The notes: a model not told the origin generated them from the letters alone. Counted from the first letter of the stretch, positions 7,465 through 17,348 are shown. The stretch: DNA of 64,000 nt from Pseudomonas zanjanensis (GCF_014268745.2 NZ_JABWRB020000005.1:148705-212704), one strand, 5' to 3'. Program-made: numbers and translations.

Positions 7465-7880
7465 TTTTGTGGGAGCGAGCTTGCTCGCGATGACTTTCGT
7501 CCGGCCGACCTCAAACCCGTGGCGAGGGAGCTTGCTCCCGCTGGCCTGCGAAGCAGGCCCCAGCCTATCTCCAGGTGGACCGCGTTAACCGGTTTGCGAC
7601 TGCTGCGCAGTCGAGCGGGAGCAAGCTCCCTCGCCACAGGTGATTGGCTTGGCTTGCGGTTCAGGTATTGGATTCAGAGGGCTGTGGTGACTGACTGCCG
7701 CCTTCGCGAGCAAGCTCGCTCCCACACTGATTCCAGGCAGGCGCAAGAGGTAGGATCACCGCAAATTCCCTTGTGGGAGCGAGCCTGCTCGCGATGGCAG
7801 TGGGTCAGCTGACAGAGATGTGACTGACAAGCCGCTTCGCGAGCAGGCTCGCTCCCACATTAATCGCGGGGGTGCCTGCT
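7465..7880. repeat. cluster of REP/REPIN palindromes of two families
   Basis: The gap between the DUF4432 protein and the chemoreceptor is filled with REP units. Units of one class (GTGGGAGCGAGCTTGCTCGCGA and variants) lie near 7469-7491, 7697-7722, 7772-7795 and 7838-7860. A second class (GTGGCGAGGGAGCTTGCTCC) forms an inverted pair at about 7520-7640. Units face each other, as in REPIN doublets. No protein-coding gene is apparent here. Confidence 0.85.
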
Positions 7881-7899
7881 CGCGGTGGTTGCAGAGGCC

Positions 7900-9876
7900 T
7901 CAGCGGAACCGATCCACCTCTTGGCGCAGGTCCTGGGCGAGTTTTTCCAGTTCTTTGGCGGTGAGCGCCAGGTTCGAGACCACTTGGCGCTGTTCGCTGT
8001 TGGCCATGGCGATGCTCTGCAGGTTGCTGCTGAGCAGGGTCGCGGTGCTGCTTTGTTCCTGGGTGGCAGTGGTGATCGCCGCGAATTGCTGGCCAGCCGA
8101 GCGGCTCTGCTCGTCGATGCGCGCCAGGGCCGAGGCCACGTTGGCATTGCGCGACAAGCCTTCCTGCATCAGCAGGTTGCCCTGCTCCATGGTGCTGATG
8201 GCATTGCCGGTTTCCTGCTGGATGCTGTTGATCATGCTGGAGATTTCGTCAGTGGCCTGGCGGGTGCGGGACGCCAGGCTGCGGACTTCATCGGCCACCA
8301 CGGCGAAACCACGGCCCTGTTCGCCAGCGCGGGCAGCCTCGATAGCGGCGTTCAATGCCAGCAGATTGGTCTGCTCGGCAATCGAGGTGATGACACCGAC
8401 GATGCCGCCGATCTCCTGGGAACGCTGGCCCAGGGTATTGATGACCGAGGCCGTGCTGTTCAGCGCGCCGGCAATTTGTTCCAGGGAGGACGATGCTTCG
8501 TCCATCGAGGTCCGGCCAATGCGGGTTTGCTGGGCATTCTCCTGGGCCAGGCGCTCGGTATTGCCCATGTTGTCGGCAATGTTCAAGGAGGTCGCACTGA
8601 ACTCTTCCACCGCGCCAGCCATGCTGGTGATTTCGCCGGACTGCTGCTCCATGCCCTCGTACGCCCCGCTGGACAACCCGGACAGGGCCTGGGCGCGGCT
8701 GTTGACTTCCTGGGAGGCCTTGCGGATGTGCTCGACCATGGTCGACAGGGCCTGGCTCATCTGGTTGAAGGCACGGGCCAGCTGACCGATTTCGTCATGG
8801 CTCGATACGTTCAGGCGCACGCTCAGGTCGCCAGCGCCCAATGCTTCGGCCTGGCGCACCAAATCCCCCAGCGGTGCCAATTTGCTACGCAACAACCACA
8901 TCGCCGAGCCGACCGCCAACAGCATCGCCAGCAGGCTGCCGATGGCCAACTGCGTACCGACGCTCCAGGTCACGGCGCGGATCTCGGCTTTCGGCATGCT
9001 CGCCACCACCGCCCACGGCCCACCCTCGAACGGCACGGCAACGCTGTAGAAGTCTTCGGCGGTATCGGCCCAGAACGCACCCTTGCCCGGTTTTTTGATC
9101 AGGCCCGTAATGGCCACGGTCGCATTATCCAGCGCCTGTACACCTGCCGGCGGCACCAGCCATTTGTTTTGCTCATCCAACAAGGCCAGCGAACCGGTCT
9201 GCCCAATGCGGAAACGCTTGAGGTTTTCGAACTGCGCGTTTTGCGCATCGGTGTAATCGAAGCCTACATACAACACGGCGATGATCTTGCCGCTGCTGTC
9301 GCGTACGGGCGTGTACTGCGACATGTAGAAGCGCCCGAACAACAGGGCCCGGCCGATGTAGCTCTGCCCGCTGATCACCGGACCGTAGGCTGGACCGGCG
9401 CGGTCGAGCACGGTGCCGATGGCCCGCGTGCCGTCCTGTTTACTGACGGACGTGCTGACGCGAATGAAATCGTCGCCGCTGCGCACGAATATCGTGGCCA
9501 CACCGGCGGTCATCGCTTTGAAGTCATCCACTTCCTTGAAGTTGTTGTTCAACACCTCGCTGCCCAGGTTCAAGCCTGGGGTCTGTACGCCCGCCACCGT
9601 CACCGGCTGGTCTGGATGCACGGTCAAACCCGCGCTGAAGCGCTTTTCGAACAGGCCGGCCAAGCGCTGGGTGCTCTCACGCAAGGTGCTGTGGAAGGTA
9701 TTGAGCTGATCGGCCATCAGGCGCGCTTCGCTGGCCAAGTGCTCTTCACGGGTGGCAAGGTTGGCGGTGTCCAGGGAACGCAGGGCGAAGACGGTACTGC
9801 CGGAGATCACGACCGCCAGTATCACGGCAAGGGCAAGGCCTAGCTGCGAGGCGATCCGGGCGCGGGGTTGAGACAT
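7900..9876 (-). CDS. methyl-accepting chemotaxis protein with periplasmic Cache domain
   Basis: The 658-residue chemoreceptor has an N-terminal membrane helix (about 9-30), a large periplasmic sensor of the Cache_3-Cache_2 type (about 35-300), a second helix (about 310-330), a HAMP domain (starting LRSKLAPLGDLV) and an MCP signalling domain. The hairpin tip reads EQTNLLALNAAIEAARAGEQGRGFAVVADEVR, the universal CheA/CheW contact region. The ATG at 9876 has AGGAG 6 bases upstream and directly precedes the first membrane helix; an upstream in-frame start at 9984 lacks such support. Ligands of this sensor class are often organic acids, but nothing here fixes the ligand. REP repeats follow its stop. 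Confidence 0.93.
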   Translation of the reverse strand: MSQPRARIASQLGLALAVILAVVISGSTVFALRSLDTANLATREEHLASEARLMADQLNTFHSTLRESTQRLAGLFEKRFSAGLTVHPDQPVTVAGVQTPGLNLGSEVLNNNFKEVDDFKAMTAGVATIFVRSGDDFIRVSTSVSKQDGTRAIGTVLDRAGPAYGPVISGQSYIGRALLFGRFYMSQYTPVRDSSGKIIAVLYVGFDYTDAQNAQFENLKRFRIGQTGSLALLDEQNKWLVPPAGVQALDNATVAITGLIKKPGKGAFWADTAEDFYSVAVPFEGGPWAVVASMPKAEIRAVTWSVGTQLAIGSLLAMLLAVGSAMWLLRSKLAPLGDLVRQAEALGAGDLSVRLNVSSHDEIGQLARAFNQMSQALSTMVEHIRKASQEVNSRAQALSGLSSGAYEGMEQQSGEITSMAGAVEEFSATSLNIADNMGNTERLAQENAQQTRIGRTSMDEASSSLEQIAGALNSTASVINTLGQRSQEIGGIVGVITSIAEQTNLLALNAAIEAARAGEQGRGFAVVADEVRSLASRTRQATDEISSMINSIQQETGNAISTMEQGNLLMQEGLSRNANVASALARIDEQSRSAGQQFAAITTATQEQSSTATLLSSNLQSIAMANSEQRQVVSNLALTAKELEKLAQDLRQEVDRFR

Positions 9877-10062
9877 GATGGCTCCTGGCCGAGAGACCGG
9901 ATCATCCTGATCACGTCGCACGCTCGGCATTTTATTCGGGTGAGGTGTAAGTAGACCCTTTCTGAACGAGGGTTCCATCTTCACGGATTCGGCGGCAAAG
10001 CCAAATACTTGAGCGGTTTGGACGGATTAATGCCAAGTGGCTAGCACGCCAACTGCAACGTT

Positions 10063-10983
10063 TCAGCCCAGACGCTGCACTTCGGGCAACTGCATGGCCT
10101 TGACCTCACCCTGGAGGAAGTCGCTGAGCCGACGCAAACGCTCGCCCCCCGGCCGGGTTTTCGGCCAGACCAGGTAATAGTGCTCGCCACTGGCAACCGC
10201 CGTCGGCCATGGCAGGCTCAGGCGCCCTTGGGCAACGTCCTCGGCCACCATCAGCAGGTCGCCCATGGACACCCCATAGCCGCGTGCCGCCGCGATCATG
10301 CCCAGCTCCAGGGTATCGAACACCTGCCCACCCTTGAGCGAGACCTTGTCGGCCAGGCCCATGCGTTGCAACCAGTTGCGCCAGTCCCGGCGATCCGGCG
10401 TCGGATGCAGCAGTTCGGCGCTGGCCAACCGCGCCACATCCCAGGGCTGATCGTTCAGCAGGTTCGGCGCGCCCACCGGAATCAACTCCTCGGGGAACAG
10501 CAGACTGGCCTCCCAGTCCGCCGGAAAATGCCCGTTACTCAGCAATACGGCGCAATCGAAGGGCTCGACGTTGAAGTCCACCGAATCGATGTCCATCCAG
10601 GCACTGGTCAGTTGCACCTCGTTGCCAGGCTGCAGATGCCGGAAACGGCTCAGGCGCGCCAACAGCCAGCGCATGGTCAATGTGGAGGGTGCCTTCATGC
10701 GCAAGATGCCGTCTTCGCCATGCAAGGTGTGGCAGGCCCGCTCCAGCGCCATGAAACCTTCGCGCACGCCCGGCAGCAGCAGCCGTGCCGCCTCGGTCAA
10801 TTGCAAGTTGCGACCGCTGCGCTGGAACAGCCGACAGGCAAAGTGATCTTCCAGGGTGCGAATGTGCCGGCTGACGGCGCTCTGGGTAATCGACAGCTCT
10901 TCGGCGGCCCGGGTGAACGAGCTGTAGCGTGCCGCGGCTTCGAATGCCCGCAGCGCATAAAGCGGAGGAAGACGACGAGGCAT
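10063..10983 (-). CDS. LysR-family transcriptional regulator, GcvA-like
   Basis: The 306-residue regulator starts MPRRLPPLYALRAFEAAAR, typical of GcvA-like LysR proteins. The winged helix-turn-helix spans about residues 8-65 (SFTRAAEELSITQSAVSRHI), and the remainder is a periplasmic-binding-like effector domain. I used the ATG at 10983 because GGAG lies 8 bases upstream and the N-terminus matches the family; the frame extends to 11079 without similarity. It is divergent from the MATE transporter gene, 153 bases away, and may control it. LysR regulators usually act on a divergent neighbour, so this is a reasonable but unproven inference. Confidence 0.9.
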   Translation of the reverse strand: MPRRLPPLYALRAFEAAARYSSFTRAAEELSITQSAVSRHIRTLEDHFACRLFQRSGRNLQLTEAARLLLPGVREGFMALERACHTLHGEDGILRMKAPSTLTMRWLLARLSRFRHLQPGNEVQLTSAWMDIDSVDFNVEPFDCAVLLSNGHFPADWEASLLFPEELIPVGAPNLLNDQPWDVARLASAELLHPTPDRRDWRNWLQRMGLADKVSLKGGQVFDTLELGMIAAARGYGVSMGDLLMVAEDVAQGRLSLPWPTAVASGEHYYLVWPKTRPGGERLRRLSDFLQGEVKAMQLPEVQRLG

Positions 10984-11135
10984 CGCAAAAGCTCCATGGC
11001 GGTGTTTGCAAACCCTACCAGAAACGCGCCTAGCATGAGTTTTAATCATGCCAGCGATCTTTTTTATCCTTTTGTGCAATCCGTCTAGAGCGCCGAGAAT
11101 CGTCGCTTTACTGCCTTCTTTGAACAGGGAGCGTG

Positions 11136-12536
11136 ATGATCATGCGGCATCCGGTGCGTACCGAACTCTGGGCCATCCTGCGGCTGGCGGGGCCGTTGAT
11201 TGCCTCGCAGTTGGCGCACATGCTGATGGTGCTCACCGACACCGTGATGATGGCGCGCCTGAGCCCCGAAGCCCTCGCCGGTGGCGGGCTCGGGGCGGCC
11301 ACCTATTCGTTCGTGTCGATCTTCTGCATCGGCGTGATCGCCGCGGTGGGCACCCTGGTTGCGATTCGCCAGGGCGCAGGCGATGTCGAGGGCGCTACCC
11401 GGCTGACCCAGGCCGGATTATGGCTGGCCTGGTTGATGGCGCTGATGGCCGGGTTGCTGCTGTGGAACCTCAAGCCGGTGCTGCTGATGTTCGGCCAGAC
11501 CGAAACCAACGTACTGTCCGCCGGGCAGTTCCTGCTGGCGCTGCCATTCGCCCTGCCCGGCTACCTGAGCTTCATGGCCCTGCGCGGCTTTACCAGCGCC
11601 ATCGGCCGAGCCACGCCCGTAATGGTGATCAGCCTCGGCGGTACGGTGGCCAACTTCCTGCTCAACTACGCGCTCATCACCGGCATGTTCGGCCTGCCGA
11701 AACTCGGCTTGATGGGCATCGGCCTGGTCACGGCCATCGTCGCCAATTGCATGGCCCTGGCGCTGGCCTGGCACATCCATCGGCACCCGGCCTACCGTGC
11801 CTATCCGCTGCTGGATGGGCTGTCGCGGCCCAACCGCCAATACCTCAAGGAACTGTGGCGCCTGGGCCTGCCGATCGGCGGCACGTACGCAGTGGAAGTC
11901 GGGCTGTTCGCGTTCGCCGCGCTGTGCATGGGCACCATGGGCAGCACGCCGTTGGCGGCCCACCAGATCGCCCTGCAAATCGTCTCGGTGGCGTTCATGG
12001 TGCCGGCCGGGATGTCCTACGCCATCACCATGCGCATCGGCCAGCACTACGGCGCCGGGCAACTGCTGATGGCGCGCCTGGCCGGGCGGGTCGGGATCGG
12101 CTTCGGCGCGGCCGCGATGCTGGCGTTCGCCATGGTGTTCTGGTTGTTGCCCCATCAATTGATCGGCTTGTTCCTGGACCACGACGACCCGGCGTTTCGC
12201 GAGGTGATCAACCTGGCGGTGAGCCTGTTGGCGGTGGCGGCGTGGTTCGAGCTGTTCGACGGCACGCAAACCATCGCCATGGGCTGCATTCGCGGACTCA
12301 AGGACGCCAAGACCACCTTCCTGGTGGGCCTGGGTTGCTATTGGCTGATCGGTGCGCCGTCGGCGTGGTGGATGGCTTTCCACTTGAACTGGGGGCCAAC
12401 CGGTGTCTGGTGGGGCCTGGCCCTGGGGCTGGCCTGTGCGGCCGTGAGCCTGACGCTGGCGTTTGAGTGGAAGATGAAGCGGATGATTCGCAGTGAGCCT
12501 GGGCGGCCCGGATTCGAAGCGATCCAGGCCAAATGA
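11136..12536 (+). CDS. MATE family multidrug/sodium antiporter
   Basis: This 466-residue inner-membrane protein is very hydrophobic with about 12 predicted helices and the MATE/NorM layout, beginning ...ELWAILRLAGPLIASQLAHMLMVLTD. MATE pumps export cationic drugs and metabolites in exchange for sodium or protons. The repeated halves are visible (APLIASQL-type segment near the start, GLPIGGTYAVEVGLFAF in the second half). The start is ambiguous: AGGGAG at 11126-11131 could serve ATG 11136 or ATG 11142. It corresponds in position to the pump gene next to the LysR regulator in P. aeruginosa. Confidence 0.92.
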   Translation: MIMRHPVRTELWAILRLAGPLIASQLAHMLMVLTDTVMMARLSPEALAGGGLGAATYSFVSIFCIGVIAAVGTLVAIRQGAGDVEGATRLTQAGLWLAWLMALMAGLLLWNLKPVLLMFGQTETNVLSAGQFLLALPFALPGYLSFMALRGFTSAIGRATPVMVISLGGTVANFLLNYALITGMFGLPKLGLMGIGLVTAIVANCMALALAWHIHRHPAYRAYPLLDGLSRPNRQYLKELWRLGLPIGGTYAVEVGLFAFAALCMGTMGSTPLAAHQIALQIVSVAFMVPAGMSYAITMRIGQHYGAGQLLMARLAGRVGIGFGAAAMLAFAMVFWLLPHQLIGLFLDHDDPAFREVINLAVSLLAVAAWFELFDGTQTIAMGCIRGLKDAKTTFLVGLGCYWLIGAPSAWWMAFHLNWGPTGVWWGLALGLACAAVSLTLAFEWKMKRMIRSEPGRPGFEAIQAK

Positions 12537-12544
12537 AAATCCCC

Positions 12545-12634
12545 TTGTGGGAGCGGGCTTGCTCGCGAAGGCGGAGTGTCAGTCCAAGAGTATCCGGCTG
12601 ACCCACCGCCTTCGCGAGCAAGCCCGCTCCCACA
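12545..12634. repeat. REPIN (inverted pair of REP units)
   Basis: Two REP units face each other: TGTGGGAGCGGGCTTGCTCG at the left and its near-complement at the right, including an outer matching stretch (GCGAAGGCGG/CCGCCTTCGC). The element sits between the convergent MATE and EAL genes and could also act as a transcription terminator. Confidence 0.9.
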
Positions 12635-12644
12635 GGGTTTTGTG

Positions 12645-14315
12645 TCAGCTGATTTCCAGCATCGACTGCTGATCACCCTCGAACGTCAAATATTCAACCA
12701 ACTCCGGCAACGGCAACGGCTTGCTGATCAGGAAACCCTGCACCTGGTCGCAACCGAAACCGCGTAGCAGGTCCAGTTGTTCCTGGGTTTCCACACCTTC
12801 GGCCACCACCTCCAGGTTGAGGTTGTGGGCCAGGTTGATCATGGCGTGCACCAGTTTGCGGTTCTCTTCGCGCTGTTCCATGCCGCCGACGAAGCTCTTG
12901 TCGATCTTGAGCAAGGCGATCGGCAGGCTGTTGAGGTGCACGAACGACGAGAAGCCGGTGCCGAAGTCGTCCAGGGAGAAGCGCACCCCCAGGCGGCCCA
13001 AGGCATCCATGGTCTGCTTGACCAGTTCGCTGCGGCGCATGACGGCGGTTTCGGTGAGTTCGAATTCAAGCCATTGCGCCTCGACACCCCGCTCGGCAAT
13101 CAGCCGGCTCAAGGTCGGCAGCAACTGGCTGTCCTGGAACTGCCGGAACGACAGGTTGACCGCCATGTGCAACGGCGCCAGCCCTCGCTCGCGCAGGGCC
13201 TGCATGTCCCGCAGCGCCCGGGAAATCACCCAGTAGCCCAGCGGCACGATCAGGCCGCTCTGTTCGGCCAGCGGCACGAACTCACTCGGCGGCAGCAAGC
13301 CGCGCTCGCCGTGACGCCAGCGCACCAGGGCTTCGAGGCCGACGATGTGGCCGCCATCGAGGTTCAATCGGGGCTGGTAATGCAGTTCCAACTCGTCGCG
13401 GCGCAGTGCCCGGCGCAGCTCGCTTTCCAGGTCGGCGAGGCTGCGGGCATTGCGATTGATGCGCTCGTTGAAGATATGAAAGGTGCAGCCCTGGGTGCTC
13501 TTGGCCTGTTGCATGGCGATGTGGGCGTGCCACATCAGCGGATCGGCGCCGGCCTGGGCGCGGGCATGGGCGACGCCCAGACTACAGCCGATCAGCAAGC
13601 TTTCACCGTCCACCCAATAAGGTTCGGCCAAGGCCTCGGTAATACGCTCGGCCATCCACTCGGCCCGCTGTGGTGCGCGGCGGGTGTCGATCAACAGGGC
13701 GAACTCATCACTGCCCAATCGCGCCAATTGATCGCCAGCCTCGAGCGAGCTCTTGAGCCGCGACACCACTTGCAGGATCAAGCGGTCACCGGCCTGGTGG
13801 CCGAGGGCGTCGTTGGCGTGGCGAAAGTTGTCCAGGTCCAGGTGACCGAGCGCCAGGCCACGGCCGTCGTTTTCCGCCAGGCGCGCCGCCAGCAAGGTCT
13901 GGAAGCCCTGGCGATTGGCGATGCCTGTCAATGGGTCCTGTTCGGCGAGGCGCTGCAAGGTGTTTTCCAGCACGCCGCGTTCACGCACATGGCGCAAGCA
14001 ACGACGCAGGGTCGCACCGTCGAGCACGTCGCGCACCAGCCAGTCGCTGACACCGTCGGGGGCAGCCGCCGGCTCGTGCTCAAGCAACAGGATGGTTGGC
14101 AGGCTGCAACGACCCGGCGCCGGTTGCAGCGCCGCAACGGTCAGCAACACCGCGTTGCGATTGTCTTCGAACAGGCTGCAGACTGACTCCCAGTTCGGAG
14201 CGCTGATCAACACGACCGAGGGCCCCAAGGGCACCAGGCACTCGCGCAAGATTGCTGCCCACTCTGGCTCTTGGGCCAATAACAGCAAACGCAAGGGTTC
14301 GACAGGCGTTGACAA
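12645..14315 (-). CDS. GGDEF-EAL protein, likely c-di-GMP phosphodiesterase (ProE-like)
   Basis: The 556-residue cytoplasmic protein has a receiver-like N-terminal region (about 1-115), a GGDEF domain (about 120-290) and an EAL domain (about 300-550). The GGDEF site reads GSDEF, so cyclase activity is doubtful. The EAL domain keeps GLEALVRW, NLSFRQF, ELTET, LDDFGTGFSS, LLKIDKSF and VAEGVET, so it should hydrolyse c-di-GMP. Its place between the MATE pump and rep matches P. aeruginosa PA5295 (ProE), a phosphodiesterase. The start appears to be TTG at 14315, with GGGAG 6 bases upstream, which would keep expression low. The pseudo-receiver lacks an obvious phosphorylation site. Confidence 0.9.
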   Translation of the reverse strand: MSTPVEPLRLLLLAQEPEWAAILRECLVPLGPSVVLISAPNWESVCSLFEDNRNAVLLTVAALQPAPGRCSLPTILLLEHEPAAAPDGVSDWLVRDVLDGATLRRCLRHVRERGVLENTLQRLAEQDPLTGIANRQGFQTLLAARLAENDGRGLALGHLDLDNFRHANDALGHQAGDRLILQVVSRLKSSLEAGDQLARLGSDEFALLIDTRRAPQRAEWMAERITEALAEPYWVDGESLLIGCSLGVAHARAQAGADPLMWHAHIAMQQAKSTQGCTFHIFNERINRNARSLADLESELRRALRRDELELHYQPRLNLDGGHIVGLEALVRWRHGERGLLPPSEFVPLAEQSGLIVPLGYWVISRALRDMQALRERGLAPLHMAVNLSFRQFQDSQLLPTLSRLIAERGVEAQWLEFELTETAVMRRSELVKQTMDALGRLGVRFSLDDFGTGFSSFVHLNSLPIALLKIDKSFVGGMEQREENRKLVHAMINLAHNLNLEVVAEGVETQEQLDLLRGFGCDQVQGFLISKPLPLPELVEYLTFEGDQQSMLEIS

Positions 14316-14588
14316 GCTGACTCCCTAGACTCTGCAAGGTGGTAGGCGCCGGGCATTATGACCTGCCGATGGGCAATGACCAATGCCAATGGTTCTCAAA
14401 CACGCGCTTTTCGGTGGTTTTTCCGCTCGAAATGCTACGCAGGACCCAATTGGCTCCACATCCTGCGTGAAAGTGACAAAAGCGGCAAATGACAATCCTG
14501 TGTGCGTCACAAGTCGGACAGAGCAGCACAATTCTCTGAGCCTGTTAAAATGCCGGCCCATTTCGCAAACGACTCCCTGAACCCTGTC

Positions 14589-16598
14589 ATGTCCCGACTC
14601 AATCCCCGGCAGCAAGAAGCCGTGAACTATGTCGGCGGCCCTCTTTTGGTGCTCGCCGGTGCAGGCTCCGGCAAGACCAGCGTGATCACCCGCAAGATTG
14701 CGCACCTGATCCAGAATTGTGGCATCCGCGCCCAGTACATCGTCGCCATGACCTTCACCAACAAGGCCGCCCGGGAAATGAAAGAGCGGGTCGGCGGCCT
14801 GCTGCGCGCCGGCGAAGGTCGCGGCCTGACAGTCTGTACCTTCCACAACCTGGGCCTGAACATCATCCGCAAGGAACACGCGCGGCTGGGCTACAAACCG
14901 GGCTTCTCGATTTTCGACGAGACCGACGTCAAGGCCCTGATGACCGACATCATGCAGAAGGAATATTCGGGCGACGACGGCGTGGATGAGATCAAGAACA
15001 TGATCGGCGCCTGGAAAAACGACCTGATCCTGCCGCCCGAGGCCCTGGAAAACGCCCGCAACCCCAAGGAACAGACCGCCGCCATCGTCTATACCCACTA
15101 CCAGCGCACGCTCAAGGCGTTCAACGCGGTGGACTTCGACGACCTGATCCTGTTGCCGGTCAAGCTGTTCCAGGACCACGCCGACATTCTCGAAAAATGG
15201 CAGAACAAGGTCCGCTACCTGCTCGTGGACGAATACCAGGACACCAACGCCAGCCAGTATTTGCTGGTGAAGCTACTGATCGGCAAGCGCAACCAGTTCA
15301 CCGTGGTGGGTGACGATGACCAGTCGATCTATGCCTGGCGCGGCGCGCGGCCGGAAAACCTGATGTTGCTCAAGGAAGACTACCCGTCGCTCAAAGTGGT
15401 GATGCTGGAGCAGAACTACCGCTCCACCAGCCGCATCCTGCGCTGCGCCAACGTGCTGATTTCCAACAACCCCCACGAGTTCGAAAAGCAACTGTGGAGC
15501 GAGATGGGCCACGGCGACGAGATCCGCGTGATCCGTTGCCGCAACGAAGACGCCGAAGCCGAGCGCGTGGCCATGGAAATCCTCAGCCTGCACCTGCGCA
15601 CCGACCGGCCGTACAGTGACTTTGCGATCCTGTACCGCGGCAACTACCAGGCCAAGCTGATCGAGCTGAAATTGCAGCATCACCAGGTGCCTTATCGCCT
15701 GTCGGGGGGCAACAGCTTTTTCGGACGCCAGGAAGTGAAGGACCTGATGGCCTACTTCCGCCTGATCGTGAACCCGGACGACGACAACGCCTTCCTACGG
15801 GTGATCAACGTGCCGCGCCGGGAAATCGGTTCGACCACCCTGGAAAAACTCGGCAACTATGCCACCGAGCGCAAGATCTCGATGTACGCCGCCACCGATG
15901 AAATTGGCCTGGGCGAACATCTGGACAGCCGCTTCACCGATCGCCTGGCGCGCTTCAAGCGCTTCATGGACAAGGTCCGCGAGCAGTGCGCCGGGGAAGA
16001 TCCGATCTCGGCGCTGCGCAGCATGGTCATGGACATCGACTATGAGAACTGGCTGCGCACCAACAGCTCCAGCGACAAGGCTGCCGACTACCGCATGAGC
16101 AACGTCTGGTTCCTGATCGAGGCGTTGAAGAACACCCTGGAAAAAGACGAAGACGGCGACATGACGGTCGAGGACGCCATCGGCAAGCTCGTGCTGCGGG
16201 ACATGCTCGAGCGCCAACAGGAAGAGGAAGAAGGCGCCGAAGGCGTGCAGATGATGACGCTGCATGCTTCCAAGGGCCTGGAGTTTCCCTACGTGTTCAT
16301 CATGGGCATGGAAGAGGAAATCCTGCCGCACCGTTCCAGCATCGAGGCCGACACCATCGAGGAAGAACGGCGCCTGGCCTATGTCGGCATTACCCGGGCA
16401 CGCCAGACGCTGGCCTTCACCTTCGCCGCCAAGCGCAAGCAATACGGCGAAGTGATCGACTGCGCACCGAGCCGCTTTCTCGATGAACTGCCGCCGGACG
16501 ACCTGGCCTGGGAAGGCAATGACGACACGCCAACGGAAGTCAAAGTCGTTCGCGGCAACAGTGCCCTGGCGGATATACGCGCGATGTTAAAGCGCTAG
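14589..16598 (+). CDS. rep: ATP-dependent DNA helicase Rep
   Basis: This 669-residue superfamily-1 helicase removes proteins ahead of replication forks in the 3'-5' direction. Walker A AGAGSGKTS lies near residues 22-30, motif Ia has AMTFTNKAAREM, motif II LVDEYQDTN, motif III GDDDQSIYAWRGA, motif IV LEQNYRS, motif V TLHASKGLEFPYVF and motif VI ERRLAYVGITRA. Length equals that of Pseudomonas Rep proteins, and the ATG at 14589 gives the family start MSRLNPRQQEAV; the longer open frame to 14502 is not needed. It is followed by xpt in the same direction, as in P. aeruginosa. Confidence 0.97.
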   Translation: MSRLNPRQQEAVNYVGGPLLVLAGAGSGKTSVITRKIAHLIQNCGIRAQYIVAMTFTNKAAREMKERVGGLLRAGEGRGLTVCTFHNLGLNIIRKEHARLGYKPGFSIFDETDVKALMTDIMQKEYSGDDGVDEIKNMIGAWKNDLILPPEALENARNPKEQTAAIVYTHYQRTLKAFNAVDFDDLILLPVKLFQDHADILEKWQNKVRYLLVDEYQDTNASQYLLVKLLIGKRNQFTVVGDDDQSIYAWRGARPENLMLLKEDYPSLKVVMLEQNYRSTSRILRCANVLISNNPHEFEKQLWSEMGHGDEIRVIRCRNEDAEAERVAMEILSLHLRTDRPYSDFAILYRGNYQAKLIELKLQHHQVPYRLSGGNSFFGRQEVKDLMAYFRLIVNPDDDNAFLRVINVPRREIGSTTLEKLGNYATERKISMYAATDEIGLGEHLDSRFTDRLARFKRFMDKVREQCAGEDPISALRSMVMDIDYENWLRTNSSSDKAADYRMSNVWFLIEALKNTLEKDEDGDMTVEDAIGKLVLRDMLERQQEEEEGAEGVQMMTLHASKGLEFPYVFIMGMEEEILPHRSSIEADTIEEERRLAYVGITRARQTLAFTFAAKRKQYGEVIDCAPSRFLDELPPDDLAWEGNDDTPTEVKVVRGNSALADIRAMLKR

Positions 16599-16653
16599 AA
16601 TCGACTACTTTTTTACCGACTTCAGGCGCTCACGCGCCATCAGAGGAGGCTTC

Positions 16654-17226
16654 ATGGAAGCCCTGCACCAGAAAATCCGCGAGCTAGGCATCGTGCTGTC
16701 CGACCAGGTCCTGAAGGTCGATGCGTTTCTCAACCACCAGATCGACCCGCAATTGATGAAGCTGATCGGCGACGAATTCGCCGCGCTGTTCAAGGATTCT
16801 GGCATTACCAAGATCGTCACCATCGAAGCCTCGGGCATTGCCCCGGCGATCATGACCGGGCTGAACCTTGGCGTGCCGGTGATCTTCGCCCGCAAGCAAC
16901 AGTCCCTGACCCTGACGGAGAATCTGCTGTCGGCCACCGTGTATTCGTTCACCAAGAAGACCGAAAGCACCGTCGCCATCAGCCCGCGTCACCTGACCAG
17001 CAGTGATCGGGTGCTGATCATCGATGACTTCCTGGCCAACGGCAAAGCCTCCCAGGCGCTGATTTCCATCATCAAGCAGGCCGGCGCCACCGTGGCAGGT
17101 CTGGGGATCGTGATCGAGAAGTCATTCCAGGGCGGCCGCGCGGAATTGGATGCACAGGGCTATCGCGTCGAGTCGTTGGCCCGGGTGAAGTCGCTGGCGG
17201 GTGGGGTTGTGACTTTCATCGACTGA
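16654..17226 (+). CDS. xpt: xanthine phosphoribosyltransferase
   Basis: This 190-residue enzyme of purine salvage converts xanthine and PRPP to XMP. The PRPP-binding loop is visible as VLIIDDFLANGKASQAL near residues 122-138, and the N-terminus MEALHQKIRELG matches the family. A strong GAGGAGG precedes the ATG at 16654. It lies 55 bases after rep and may be co-transcribed with it. A REPIN follows directly. No xanthine or purine riboswitch is apparent in the short gap. Confidence 0.96.
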   Translation: MEALHQKIRELGIVLSDQVLKVDAFLNHQIDPQLMKLIGDEFAALFKDSGITKIVTIEASGIAPAIMTGLNLGVPVIFARKQQSLTLTENLLSATVYSFTKKTESTVAISPRHLTSSDRVLIIDDFLANGKASQALISIIKQAGATVAGLGIVIEKSFQGGRAELDAQGYRVESLARVKSLAGGVVTFID

Positions 17227-17242
17227 TCACCCCATTCAATCC

Positions 17243-17332
17243 TGTGGGAGCGGGCTTGCTCGCGAATGCGGTGTATCAGTTAGCATTGATTTGGCTGACA
17301 CACCGCATTCGCGAGCAAGCCCGCTCCCACAG
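17243..17332. repeat. REPIN between xpt and acetyl-CoA hydrolase gene
   Basis: An inverted pair of REP units (TGTGGGAGCGGGCTTGCTCG and its complement), with outer matching arms GCGAATGCGGTGT / ACACCGCATTCGC that extend the pairing. It is in the gap between convergent genes. Confidence 0.9.
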
Positions 17333-17348
17333 GGGAATGTATATACCG

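Noticed and set aside
7885..9843. 652-codon open frame on the plus strand
   Set aside because: It is antisense to a clear chemoreceptor; long antisense frames are common in high-GC DNA and its translation shows no domain.
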